A DNA stretch of 24,490 nt from JBCBKZ01 sp039026975 (lineage in GTDB: Bacteria; Bacteroidota; Bacteroidia; J057): positions 1-24,490 of the forward strand of contig JBCCLI010000049.1 of the NCBI GenBank assembly GCA_039026975.1. The letters run 5' to 3'. Below the pieces are notes generated by a model. It was not told where the DNA came from. It ran no database searches and saw nothing but the letters and a program-made list of their open reading frames with translations. Positions 8,147 through 16,061 of the stretch are shown here, piece by piece. Position 1 is the first letter of the stretch, and the number at the start of each line of letters is the position of its first letter. The position numbers were made by a program, and so were the translations under genes.

Positions 8147-9127
8147 TTATTTGATGATCAGCTTGCGAGTAAATTTATCACTTTCAGTAATAATTGACAC
8201 AAAATATATGCCACTTGGTAAATTACCTATAGGTAAGCTGGTATTTAGTTCTCCACTAAAACTATTAGTTTCTGTTTCAAGAATAGTTTTACCTATTAAG
8301 TTCTTCAGCCTGAGCATGACTTTTTTCCTGTCCACTCCTTGACCTGTAATGTAGACTACATCATCAGAGACAGGATTAGGGAAAATGCGGACTTTTTCAC
8401 TTAGGCTCTTAGCCTTAATGGAAGTGGAAGTCGCAAACTGTACAAATAGGAAAGGCCTGAATTCCTCTTCGGGATTCTCTCTGGAATTAAGTTTTCTCAC
8501 ACTTTGGTTTCTGGATTCGTCTCCTATGAGCATCCAGCTTATGCTTTCCTGATTATTAGCTACAGCAGCATTCATCTCATCTACCATAGCCTGGCTAGAA
8601 AAAATGATCTTCTCACTGCTCATGATAAGGGTATCAGTAGCGCTGGCTTCAACAGCAAAATCCCCACCGGGAGAATTCCAGGCTACTGAATCAAATTTAG
8701 CGAATAGCCAAGTGGCATCATCTGCTCTGGCGGTGTCTCCTAAGGATTCACTGGCTGGGGCATCAGATGACCCTTCCCCCCAGGGAGTGATTACTAGATG
8801 AAGGCTGACTGGAGCTGTAAAGTTATCGTTAGTCCTGTTTACATTAAACACCAGGGAAACACTATCTATCAGGGATCCCTCACTCAATTCTGTTAAGCTA
8901 AACTGAATTAAGCTGCGCCTAATACTCTCAGCGGGCTGGTTATTTCTCCCTACAAATAAGAAGTCTCCACTTCCATTGCTGATATTACCTTCTTCATTTT
9001 CATAGAGGGTATTATCCTGTTCTGCTTGGAGAGAAAGGGTAGTCTGACTAAAGGTTTGAGGAATACTTCCTATGAGGAGAATGAGACAGAGAATAAGAGG
9101 AATGGGTAGGTAAAGGTTTTTGTACAT
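8147..9127 (-). CDS. DNRLRE/CBM96-like domain protein with T9SS type A sorting domain (copy 1)
   Basis: 326 aa. Signal peptide residues 1-27 (cleavage near TFSQ). The domain plan is the same as in the next gene: EQDNTLYEN, NGSGDFLFVGR, RRSLIQFSLTELSEGSLI, ITPWGEGSSD, DDATWLF, then a C-terminal T9SS sorting domain (RIFPNPVSDD, LPSGIYFVSI, FTRKLIIK). The shared landmarks show that the two arose by tandem duplication and then diverged well beyond a recent copy. It starts 35 bp after the adaptor gene stop, so it is almost certainly in the same transcript as the pump. The role is unknown. It may bind surface glycan or, since it lies with copper genes, form part of an extracellular metal-related structure; the latter rests on context only. 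Confidence 0.85.
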   Translation of the reverse strand: MYKNLYLPIPLILCLILLIGSIPQTFSQTTLSLQAEQDNTLYENEEGNISNGSGDFLFVGRNNQPAESIRRSLIQFSLTELSEGSLIDSVSLVFNVNRTNDNFTAPVSLHLVITPWGEGSSDAPASESLGDTARADDATWLFAKFDSVAWNSPGGDFAVEASATDTLIMSSEKIIFSSQAMVDEMNAAVANNQESISWMLIGDESRNQSVRKLNSRENPEEEFRPFLFVQFATSTSIKAKSLSEKVRIFPNPVSDDVVYITGQGVDRKKVMLRLKNLIGKTILETETNSFSGELNTSLPIGNLPSGIYFVSIITESDKFTRKLIIK

Positions 9128-9162
9128 GTGTTATGATTAAATCCTTTGCATTATAGCCATAT

Positions 9163-10524
9163 TTATTGAGGATTGTGTATATGATGGCCTGTATGGGAAA
9201 TATTTTTTTCGGTTTTGTGAGTCGGGCTAGTAGAATGGGAGTCTGGTACGTTCATGTTCATCTGACTACCAGGAGTGATGTCATCAGATAGCAGGTGTAT
9301 ATTCCCGCTTAGCTGCGCTTGCGCATCCAGGGAGAATGCTCCTTTACTGGCTACTTGCTGCCCTTCTTTAAGTCCCGCAAGGACTTCATAGCTTGCCCCA
9401 ATTTTCTCTCCCAGTAATATTTCTTGCAAGTAAAAACCAGACTGTGAGCCTGAGTCTTGTTTCAGGTATACTACAGCCCGTTCTCCTGTCCAGAGGACAG
9501 CAGTTTGGGGAATTTGGAGAGACCATTTGGGGAGCTCGGCAGCCAGGGAGCCTTGGACAAACTTCCCCACCTTCCAGTTTTCTCCCGTAGCAGGCAGTAA
9601 AACCCTAACCTTAGCTGTGCCTCTCTGCTCATCTATCCAGTCATCTATGTAAATGATGGGTGCTACTACCGCTGGAGTATTTTCAGAGAGGTTGTGCACC
9701 TTCAGCCTGTCTCCTACCTTCAGCCAGGCCAGGTCTTCCGCTAATACTTCTACTTCTGCCCAGTAGGCGTTAGGCTGTATCAGTCTGGCAATGGGTGTCC
9801 CCACCTGTACATATGTTCCTGGTTTTACCAGTACCTGCTGTACCATGCCGGAAAAGTGGCTGCTGATAGGAAAGGAACTGATGGGTTCACCTCCCTCTTC
9901 TAAGGAAAGTAAATGCTCTTCTGAAAATGACCATCTCCTCAGTTTTTTTCTGGCAGCTATGAACATATTGGGATCTGTTACCCTAAAGCAGGTAGCATCA
10001 AAAAACTCCTTCTGTGCGGCTATGAGTTCCTCAGAATAAATGGATCCTAGTTGCTTGTGGGCGTGTATATGGCTTCCTTGCTGGAGGGGCCGTATAGCGG
10101 AAATTCTTCCGGGATACTCGGCAGTGATGAGCATGCTTTGGTTCTGATCTACCCGTATAAATCCATATACCTGAATCTCTTTCTTCATGGGGCCATATAC
10201 CACCTTGGCAGTTGGTAAATAGTCATGGGAGGCAGGGTAGATATGTGCCGCACGCTTAGACATATGCGCAGTAAGAGGTATAAGTTTCATCCCACATATG
10301 GGACAGTCACTAGCAGCACTCTTTTTTACATCCGGATGCATAGAACACGTATAGGCCTCTGATCCAGTACCGCATTGGGTGAGAGCTTCCGAACTGGAGG
10401 TCCTGTATTTGATAATGGGTTTGTGTGTACTGAAAGCCAACCAGCCTATGAGAAGGCCCATCACTCCCCATGCTAAAGCTGGAGGGCTCAAAAAGTTTAT
10501 GTGTGAAAAATCATTCTTACGCAT
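9163..10524 (-). CDS. cusB: CusB-like RND efflux periplasmic adaptor with heavy-metal-binding domain and His-rich tail
   Basis: 453 aa from the ATG at 10524, which overlaps the pump gene stop by 8 bp; a GTG at 10530 is also in frame. An N-terminal membrane anchor (about residues 12-31) precedes a heavy-metal-binding domain (C60-S-M-H63 and C74-P-I-C77-G-M79, the CSMHP...CPICGM pattern). The membrane-fusion core follows: a lipoyl/beta-barrel part (EYPGRISAIRPLQQGSHI, GMVQQVLVKPGTYVQVG) and a C-terminal domain (GLKEGQQVASKGAFSLDAQ). Adaptors of this family link the inner-membrane pump to an outer-membrane channel and can pass Cu(I)/Ag(I) to it. The C-terminal about 25 residues carry six histidines (430, 436, 444, 447, 448, 450) plus M422 and M424, probably extra metal sites. 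No outer-membrane channel gene is present in the window. Confidence 0.9.
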   Translation of the reverse strand: MRKNDFSHINFLSPPALAWGVMGLLIGWLAFSTHKPIIKYRTSSSEALTQCGTGSEAYTCSMHPDVKKSAASDCPICGMKLIPLTAHMSKRAAHIYPASHDYLPTAKVVYGPMKKEIQVYGFIRVDQNQSMLITAEYPGRISAIRPLQQGSHIHAHKQLGSIYSEELIAAQKEFFDATCFRVTDPNMFIAARKKLRRWSFSEEHLLSLEEGGEPISSFPISSHFSGMVQQVLVKPGTYVQVGTPIARLIQPNAYWAEVEVLAEDLAWLKVGDRLKVHNLSENTPAVVAPIIYIDDWIDEQRGTAKVRVLLPATGENWKVGKFVQGSLAAELPKWSLQIPQTAVLWTGERAVVYLKQDSGSQSGFYLQEILLGEKIGASYEVLAGLKEGQQVASKGAFSLDAQAQLSGNIHLLSDDITPGSQMNMNVPDSHSTSPTHKTEKNISHTGHHIHNPQ

Positions 10525-13500
10525 AATCACTGCTTTTTTCTTTCCAATAGAGGTACAGAATGGGGATAAGGAATAGGGTACATACTTCCAGTAACATACC
10601 GCCTATGAGTGGAAGGGCTATAGGTTTCATAACCTCAGCTCCTTTTCCGTTGGAAGTGAGAATAGGAAGTAAAGCCAGCACTGTAGTGGCTGTGGTCATC
10701 AGGCAGGGCTTCACCCTTAGCTTTCCGGCTGTGATGACTGCCTGTCTGAGGGCATACTTATTTGTATCCCTAACGGCCTGAATTTCTCGTTTCAGGTAAG
10801 TCAATAAAATCACTCCGTCATCTACGGAGATTCCTATCAGGGCGATGAATCCTACCCAGCTGGCTACGCCAAGTTCTATTTTTGGGACTTGTAAGGCCTC
10901 TGCCAGTGAGGCTCCCTGAAATAAGGGAATGTGTACTAATGGCAGTTGCCAAAAGGCCATAAATAGGATCCCTCCACAGCAACTCAGCATAATGCCCATA
11001 CCCAGCATCCCTATCTCAGTGAATGAACGGAATTGCAGATATAGGATAAGGATAATAAGGAGGAGACAGAGGGGAATCACTATGCTTAGTCTATCAGCTG
11101 CTGCTTGCTGTTGACGGTAGGTTCCTATCAGTTCTACGCGGGCACCATGGGGAAGGGCTAGGCTTCCTTCCTTCATATGGGTAGCTAACCTACGCTCTAC
11201 TCTTTCTGCACATCCAACTACGGAAGTACCCGGTTCCTGCCCAAAGGTGAGATAAGTAGCCATAAAGCTATTTTCTCCCTTGATTACCGCTGGTCCTGGC
11301 CGGTAGGATATAGCTGCTAGTTCTCCCAAACAAACCATTTTGCCAGAGGGCAGGGTAAGGGGCAGGTTTTTAAGTTGGATGGGGTCTTCTCTGTAGGCTC
11401 TCCCTATCTGTACCCTGATGGGGTAGGTAGCTCTGTTTTGTCTACTGGTTCCGGTAATAGTACCTGAGAGGTAAGTGGATAAGATTTTCTGGAAGCTTGC
11501 CAGGCTTAATCCATGTGTGCGCAACGACCTATAATCAGGTTCTATACTTAGGGAGGGCAACCCCTGGAAGGACTGTCTATAAATACTCTCTTGTTCTATT
11601 TCAGGAATATCTCTAAGAAACTTCTCCAGTATTAGGGCAGCTTTCTCCAGGCTATCTACATGGTCTCCTTTGACTAAGAGCGCCAGTGGGGTGTTAACGC
11701 CTGTTAGCTGCATCAGCTGCCTACTTTCTATAGGGTAGAGTTTGGGCGCCTTACTAATACCCGTACGGGAGAGTTGCTGAATCTCCTCCCATATGTCAGC
11801 CTCTGATCTTATGTGTGGTCTCCAGAGGCGGTAGTAATCTCCCCCCCTGGAAGTGGGTAGGTAGTGGCCATGTTCATCTTTTATGGGTGTGCCTCCCGCA
11901 TTCAACTTAATCTTTATAGGCCTCCCTTCTGCATCTGATACATATTCTGGTTGAAGGCCGATGTAGGTCTCAAACATAGAGATGGGTGCAGGATCCAAGG
12001 CAGAATTAGCCCTGCCTAGTTTTCCCACTACCTGCTTTACTTCTGGAATAGCGGCTAGCTGCCGATCTAATATCCTCAGGCTTTCTACATTTTCAGAGAA
12101 GGCCACGTGGGTAGCGGAGGAAGGCATATACAGAAAAGCCCCTTCATTAAGGTGGGGGAGGTAGCCCTTGGATAAGCCGGGGAAATAGGAAGCTATTTGT
12201 TGGTAAAAGGGATTGCCAGCCAGTTGTGGAAATATTCCTTGCAGGGGCTTCAGTCCTATCCAGGATACTAATGCAAGCAGGAAGATGCCCACAAATACTT
12301 GTAGTATGACCTGGGAGTGTTGAATCAGCCTGGCCAGGAGCTGTTCGTAGTGGTGATATAGCAGGTATAAAAAAGCTAGATAGGACAGCACTAGGGTAGA
12401 CAGCAGAAGAAAATTCCAATGTTCGCCTATTTCCAAGCCCCACGGATGCCAAATATTGGCTAGTTGCAGGAAGAAAAATAAGCATAGGCCTACTAGCTGA
12501 AGAGATACTTCTCTGGGTTTATTTCTGAGGGAATAGGAGAATGTTTTAGTAGATAAAATACCTGCTAGTAGGAGAAAAACTGCATGCCAGTGGATAGTCA
12601 GTCCCAGAATTCCCATGCCTATTAAAAGGTTTTTCTGGCTCAGAAATTTGCTCAATTTTTCCCAGGAAGACTTAGGTTTCCAGAGAAGAGAAAGGGCTAC
12701 TGGAAGCAGGATAAAGGTACAGAGGAGGCTACCCAGTAGTATGTAGGTTTTGGTTATAGCTAATGGCCCAAACATTTTCCCCTCCGCCTGCTGAAGGAGG
12801 AGAATGGGTAAAAAACTGATGATGGTAGTGCCTACAGAAGTAAGTAGGGCGGGTCCTGTTATACCTGTGGCAGAGATGATAGCCTCTTCATGGTCTGTGA
12901 ACTTCCCTTCTCTAATCAGCCTGAGACTCTGCTCTCCCAAGATGATGCCCATATCTACTACTGAGCCTATAGCCAAGGCTATGCCTGCCAGAGATAGTAG
13001 ATGGGCTTCCATCCCCTGCGCGTTCATAAGCAGGAAACAGCTAAGAATAGATACTGGAAGAAGCAGGCTAACAGTTAGCGATAATTTCATGCTTCTGAGA
13101 GCTAACAGTATAACCAGAAAGCTAATGATAACTTCTAAGAGTAGCGTGTGAGACAAGGTTCCTAACACTTCTAATATAAGTGTAGAGACATCATAGTAAG
13201 GGAGAATAGTTAGGTAGACTGACTCTCCATTGGCAAGCCGCTGTTGAGGGAGAGAGGACGTAAGTTGGTTTATTTTATCTTCTATGGCGGAGATCACGCT
13301 CATAGCTTGTTCTCCTTCCTGCATATAGATCATCCCTCCTACTACTTCCCTGCCTGCATGATCTAGGGCGCCTCTCCTCCTAGCTGGTCCTAGCTGAACT
13401 GTAGCTACCTGTCCAAGTTCCAGCGAGAGCCCATGTTTACTTAGTAAGGGGAGTTTTGCTAGTTCTGAAGCCTCCGTAAAATTCCCATTGAAGTAGAGGC

Positions 13501-14245
13501 TATATCTTATTCCGTTACCAGCTATTTCTCCCAGGCTGACTTCCTCTCCTGCTGTGTTAAGGGATTGGAGAATATCACTAATGCTGACCTGGTAAAGATG
13601 AGCCTTCCTGGGATCTAGTATAACCTGATATTCTCCCTGATATCCACCTACTCCAGCTACCTCTGCCACTCCAGAGATACTTTCTAATTCTGGCTTGAGA
13701 TATTGGTCCTGGTAGTTGCGGATGTCATGCAAGTCCCATCCAGCGGCAGGCTTTCCATGCTTATCTACTCCCTCCAGGGTATAGGCATAGATGAGCCCCA
13801 GGGGAGTAGACACTGGCCCCAAGCTGGGGCTCACATCAGGCGGAAGGGTATTTGCTTGCAGGCTGAATAGCTGTTGGGTGATCTCCTGTCTGGCATCTTG
13901 GGTAGACACCTCCTCCTCAAAATGCAAATAGATCAGAGACAGGCCCTCCATGGAGGAGGAGCGTATGTTAGTTACGCCACTGCTTCCCATCAGGGCAGCA
14001 CTCAAAGGAGCGCTCAGATAGGTTTCTACCTCCTCTGCAGAATGTCCCGGCCAAGCGGTGCTAATTATTTGCTGATTTTCTCCCAGATCAGGAATGGCAG
14101 ATAGCTGAATGCCAGCTGAGGGTAATAAGGAGGAGGTCCATGGCTGAAAGGGGTTGCTGAGCGCACCCAGAATCAAGATGGCCAGCCCTAGTGAATAGGC
14201 TATCCATTTATGTGTTAGAATGAATCTGGTAAAGCGCGGTATCAT
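10517..14245 (-). CDS. cusA: CusA-like heavy-metal-efflux RND transporter (Cu/Ag type), extended form
   Basis: 1242 aa, about 200 longer than E. coli CusA. Seen: a first membrane helix near residues 13-30, TM4 with D431 and E438 (SVVDMGIILGEQ) for proton relay, and a C-terminal TM bundle with GISVDDGVILLTYLKRE (1138-1154). The three Met that bind Cu(I)/Ag(I) in CusA (M573, M623, M672) have counterparts at M707 (EGAFLYMP), M757 (DPAPISMFET) and M845 (RQLMQLTG). The first pair keeps the 50-residue spacing. This supports copper/silver rather than Zn/Co/Ni as substrate. Extra length comes from about 110 hydrophobic residues between TM6 and TM7 (about 540-632, three or four more membrane segments) and a 39-residue insertion between M757 and M845. 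The gene starts 4 bp after the oxidase gene and overlaps the adaptor gene by 8 bp. Confidence 0.93.
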   Translation of the reverse strand: MIPRFTRFILTHKWIAYSLGLAILILGALSNPFQPWTSSLLPSAGIQLSAIPDLGENQQIISTAWPGHSAEEVETYLSAPLSAALMGSSGVTNIRSSSMEGLSLIYLHFEEEVSTQDARQEITQQLFSLQANTLPPDVSPSLGPVSTPLGLIYAYTLEGVDKHGKPAAGWDLHDIRNYQDQYLKPELESISGVAEVAGVGGYQGEYQVILDPRKAHLYQVSISDILQSLNTAGEEVSLGEIAGNGIRYSLYFNGNFTEASELAKLPLLSKHGLSLELGQVATVQLGPARRRGALDHAGREVVGGMIYMQEGEQAMSVISAIEDKINQLTSSLPQQRLANGESVYLTILPYYDVSTLILEVLGTLSHTLLLEVIISFLVILLALRSMKLSLTVSLLLPVSILSCFLLMNAQGMEAHLLSLAGIALAIGSVVDMGIILGEQSLRLIREGKFTDHEEAIISATGITGPALLTSVGTTIISFLPILLLQQAEGKMFGPLAITKTYILLGSLLCTFILLPVALSLLWKPKSSWEKLSKFLSQKNLLIGMGILGLTIHWHAVFLLLAGILSTKTFSYSLRNKPREVSLQLVGLCLFFFLQLANIWHPWGLEIGEHWNFLLLSTLVLSYLAFLYLLYHHYEQLLARLIQHSQVILQVFVGIFLLALVSWIGLKPLQGIFPQLAGNPFYQQIASYFPGLSKGYLPHLNEGAFLYMPSSATHVAFSENVESLRILDRQLAAIPEVKQVVGKLGRANSALDPAPISMFETYIGLQPEYVSDAEGRPIKIKLNAGGTPIKDEHGHYLPTSRGGDYYRLWRPHIRSEADIWEEIQQLSRTGISKAPKLYPIESRQLMQLTGVNTPLALLVKGDHVDSLEKAALILEKFLRDIPEIEQESIYRQSFQGLPSLSIEPDYRSLRTHGLSLASFQKILSTYLSGTITGTSRQNRATYPIRVQIGRAYREDPIQLKNLPLTLPSGKMVCLGELAAISYRPGPAVIKGENSFMATYLTFGQEPGTSVVGCAERVERRLATHMKEGSLALPHGARVELIGTYRQQQAAADRLSIVIPLCLLLIILILYLQFRSFTEIGMLGMGIMLSCCGGILFMAFWQLPLVHIPLFQGASLAEALQVPKIELGVASWVGFIALIGISVDDGVILLTYLKREIQAVRDTNKYALRQAVITAGKLRVKPCLMTTATTVLALLPILTSNGKGAEVMKPIALPLIGGMLLEVCTLFLIPILYLYWKEKSSDYA

Positions 14246-14249
14246 TAGG

Positions 14250-16043
14250 CTATTTGGTTATGAAGATCTTATCTGATCCTACAGGTTTGAGCCTGTGCAA
14301 TAGGCTTATATAATACACGCCACCTGCTAGCTTTTTTACTGGAACATCCATCCAGAAGGGCCCTTTAGTTAATCTTTCATATGACTTGCTGTATACTTCC
14401 CTTCCAGTCAAGTCTATGAGTTTGATGGTGTAGGGAGCAGTTTGTGGAACCTGAAAAGAAACTTGTAGTTCATCTACTACCGGATTAGGAAAAACAGATA
14501 GTTGGTAGGTTTCTGCCAGCTCTCTGTTAATAGAGGTTACCACTGAGTCAGGATGGGTAGCTGTAATATTATCTATTCCCAGTAGGGCTACGGATTTAGG
14601 GCCTGGGAACACTTCATTATCACTATGGTATATCCACACATTTATGATGTCCTGAAATGCTTCCTCATAGGTACCTATTCCCTTTAAGTCTTCCTCCTCA
14701 AGAGAGAAGGAGAGGCTTTGCCAGCCTGTGCCAGGAGATAGGGTTACTCCTTCCTGACTAATGAAAGTATGGTCCTGTGCATCAAATTTCATTCTCAAGG
14801 TGATAGGGGTATCTCCCAGATTTTTAGCATCCATGGTGATGAGCTTTACTCCTTCTTCTATATAGTTTCCTGTCCAGTGTCTGCCATTAAAGACCACAAG
14901 TCGGCTACCGGGCTCCACCTTATCTGCTGTTCCTCCTACGGAGGCCATCTTCATATAGCTATCTCCTTCTCCATCAGGCCCTCCACTAGCTACTTTTACT
15001 GGTGGGACAGGACTGACTGCTCCTACTGCCCAAAAGGCTGGATTACTGCTTTCATTTTCAAAAGAATCTACCTGACCAAACTGAATGTTAGGGATGCCTG
15101 TATCTCCTCCATCAGCATTTAGGGGAACCCTATTAGTGTACAGGGGTGTCTCGTGGTACATATTATAGTAGTTGACCACTATGCTATCTGTATCATTAGA
15201 AAAGAAGTCCAGTAGGGTACCATACCTTTCTCCAGGGTAGATCCGCAGGGTATCTGATACCTGCTCTACAGGTAAGGGTCTGCCATCAGAGCTAAGGGTT
15301 CTGGCATTAAAACTGGCAGGGAATATTATTTCCTGTACTCCATACCCTATGTTGATGGTTCTTAGGTAAACCTTCTGACCGGGATCAGCGGATATGGAGA
15401 TGGAGGTATCGGCGAGTTGTGGGCCTGATTTCCCATTTATCACAAAATACTCAGGCTCAAACCATGGAATTTCTCCATTTTCTGGGGTTTCCTCATGCCA
15501 GTCCTTGTCCATTTCCGAAATAACCCAGGTATACTCCTTGTCAAATGACGGCCCACCTGTCCAGGCAGTTTGGGCACTATCCTTCGCACGCACTATAAAG
15601 GCTCCATACATCCCCATAGTGGTATGGATAACAGACTCGTAATGGCAGTGGTAAATATAAGTGCCTGCATGCTCTGCCAGGAATCTATAGGTACCTTCTC
15701 CCAGTATACCCGGAATGAGAAAGGAGGTCTCAGGGACCCCATCATTAGCCTGGTTGACATCTACCCCATGCATATGTATGGTGTGAGGCATAGGAGACTG
15801 GTTGATAACGTTTATAATGACAGAATCTCCTTCATTCACGTACAGGAATGGAGCGGGAATTTCTACTTGTCCGCCTAAGCCGTACTTAAATCCCCAGAGG
15901 GGGAGAGGGGTGCCATCCCACATGATGGAGGTACCAGAGTTTCTACACACAATCTCGAATACACGCTTCTGCTGGGCGTAGGTATCTGAAAAAAGAAAGA
16001 GCAGGGCAGCAGTAATTGACAGAAATTTTAACGTATTTTTCAT
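14250..16043 (-). CDS. Multicopper-oxidase-like protein with active domain 1 only, T9SS-secreted
   Basis: 597 aa; signal peptide residues 1-23 (cleavage near TYAQ). Domain 1 (about 55-153) has a complete type 1 copper set: H87 (H-T-I-H-M-H-G), C133 and H140 (HCHYESVIH) and M145. It also has four trinuclear-type His: H90, H92, H132 and H134. Domain 2 (about 195-298, from the FEPEYFVING motif) keeps the fold but lacks ligands: the equivalents of the neighbour's H1084/H1087/H1089 and H1135/H1137 are Q237/I240/P242 and N291/Y293. A CBM-like beta-sandwich (about 322-495) and a T9SS type A sorting domain (from about 513, VFPNPVVDE to the end) follow. Alone it carries half a trinuclear centre. It starts 18 bp after the neighbouring gene, which supplies the missing half. 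The likely role is oxidation of Cu(I) or an organic substrate outside the membrane. A nitrite-reductase-like mononuclear role is a weaker alternative. Confidence 0.85.
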   Translation of the reverse strand: MKNTLKFLSITAALLFLFSDTYAQQKRVFEIVCRNSGTSIMWDGTPLPLWGFKYGLGGQVEIPAPFLYVNEGDSVIINVINQSPMPHTIHMHGVDVNQANDGVPETSFLIPGILGEGTYRFLAEHAGTYIYHCHYESVIHTTMGMYGAFIVRAKDSAQTAWTGGPSFDKEYTWVISEMDKDWHEETPENGEIPWFEPEYFVINGKSGPQLADTSISISADPGQKVYLRTINIGYGVQEIIFPASFNARTLSSDGRPLPVEQVSDTLRIYPGERYGTLLDFFSNDTDSIVVNYYNMYHETPLYTNRVPLNADGGDTGIPNIQFGQVDSFENESSNPAFWAVGAVSPVPPVKVASGGPDGEGDSYMKMASVGGTADKVEPGSRLVVFNGRHWTGNYIEEGVKLITMDAKNLGDTPITLRMKFDAQDHTFISQEGVTLSPGTGWQSLSFSLEEEDLKGIGTYEEAFQDIINVWIYHSDNEVFPGPKSVALLGIDNITATHPDSVVTSINRELAETYQLSVFPNPVVDELQVSFQVPQTAPYTIKLIDLTGREVYSKSYERLTKGPFWMDVPVKKLAGGVYYISLLHRLKPVGSDKIFITK

Positions 16044-16061
16044 CAGCAGATACTCTTTCTT

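Noticed and set aside
12147..12485. 112-aa minus-strand frame inside the pump gene
   Set aside because: It lies entirely within the cusA-like reading frame, which is clearly coding; no features of its own.
14250..16043. 597-aa protein as a normal stand-alone laccase or as copper nitrite reductase
   Set aside because: Domain 2 has none of the required His. The HCH plus HxH pattern of domain 1 is oxidase-like rather than the HCA pattern of NirK.
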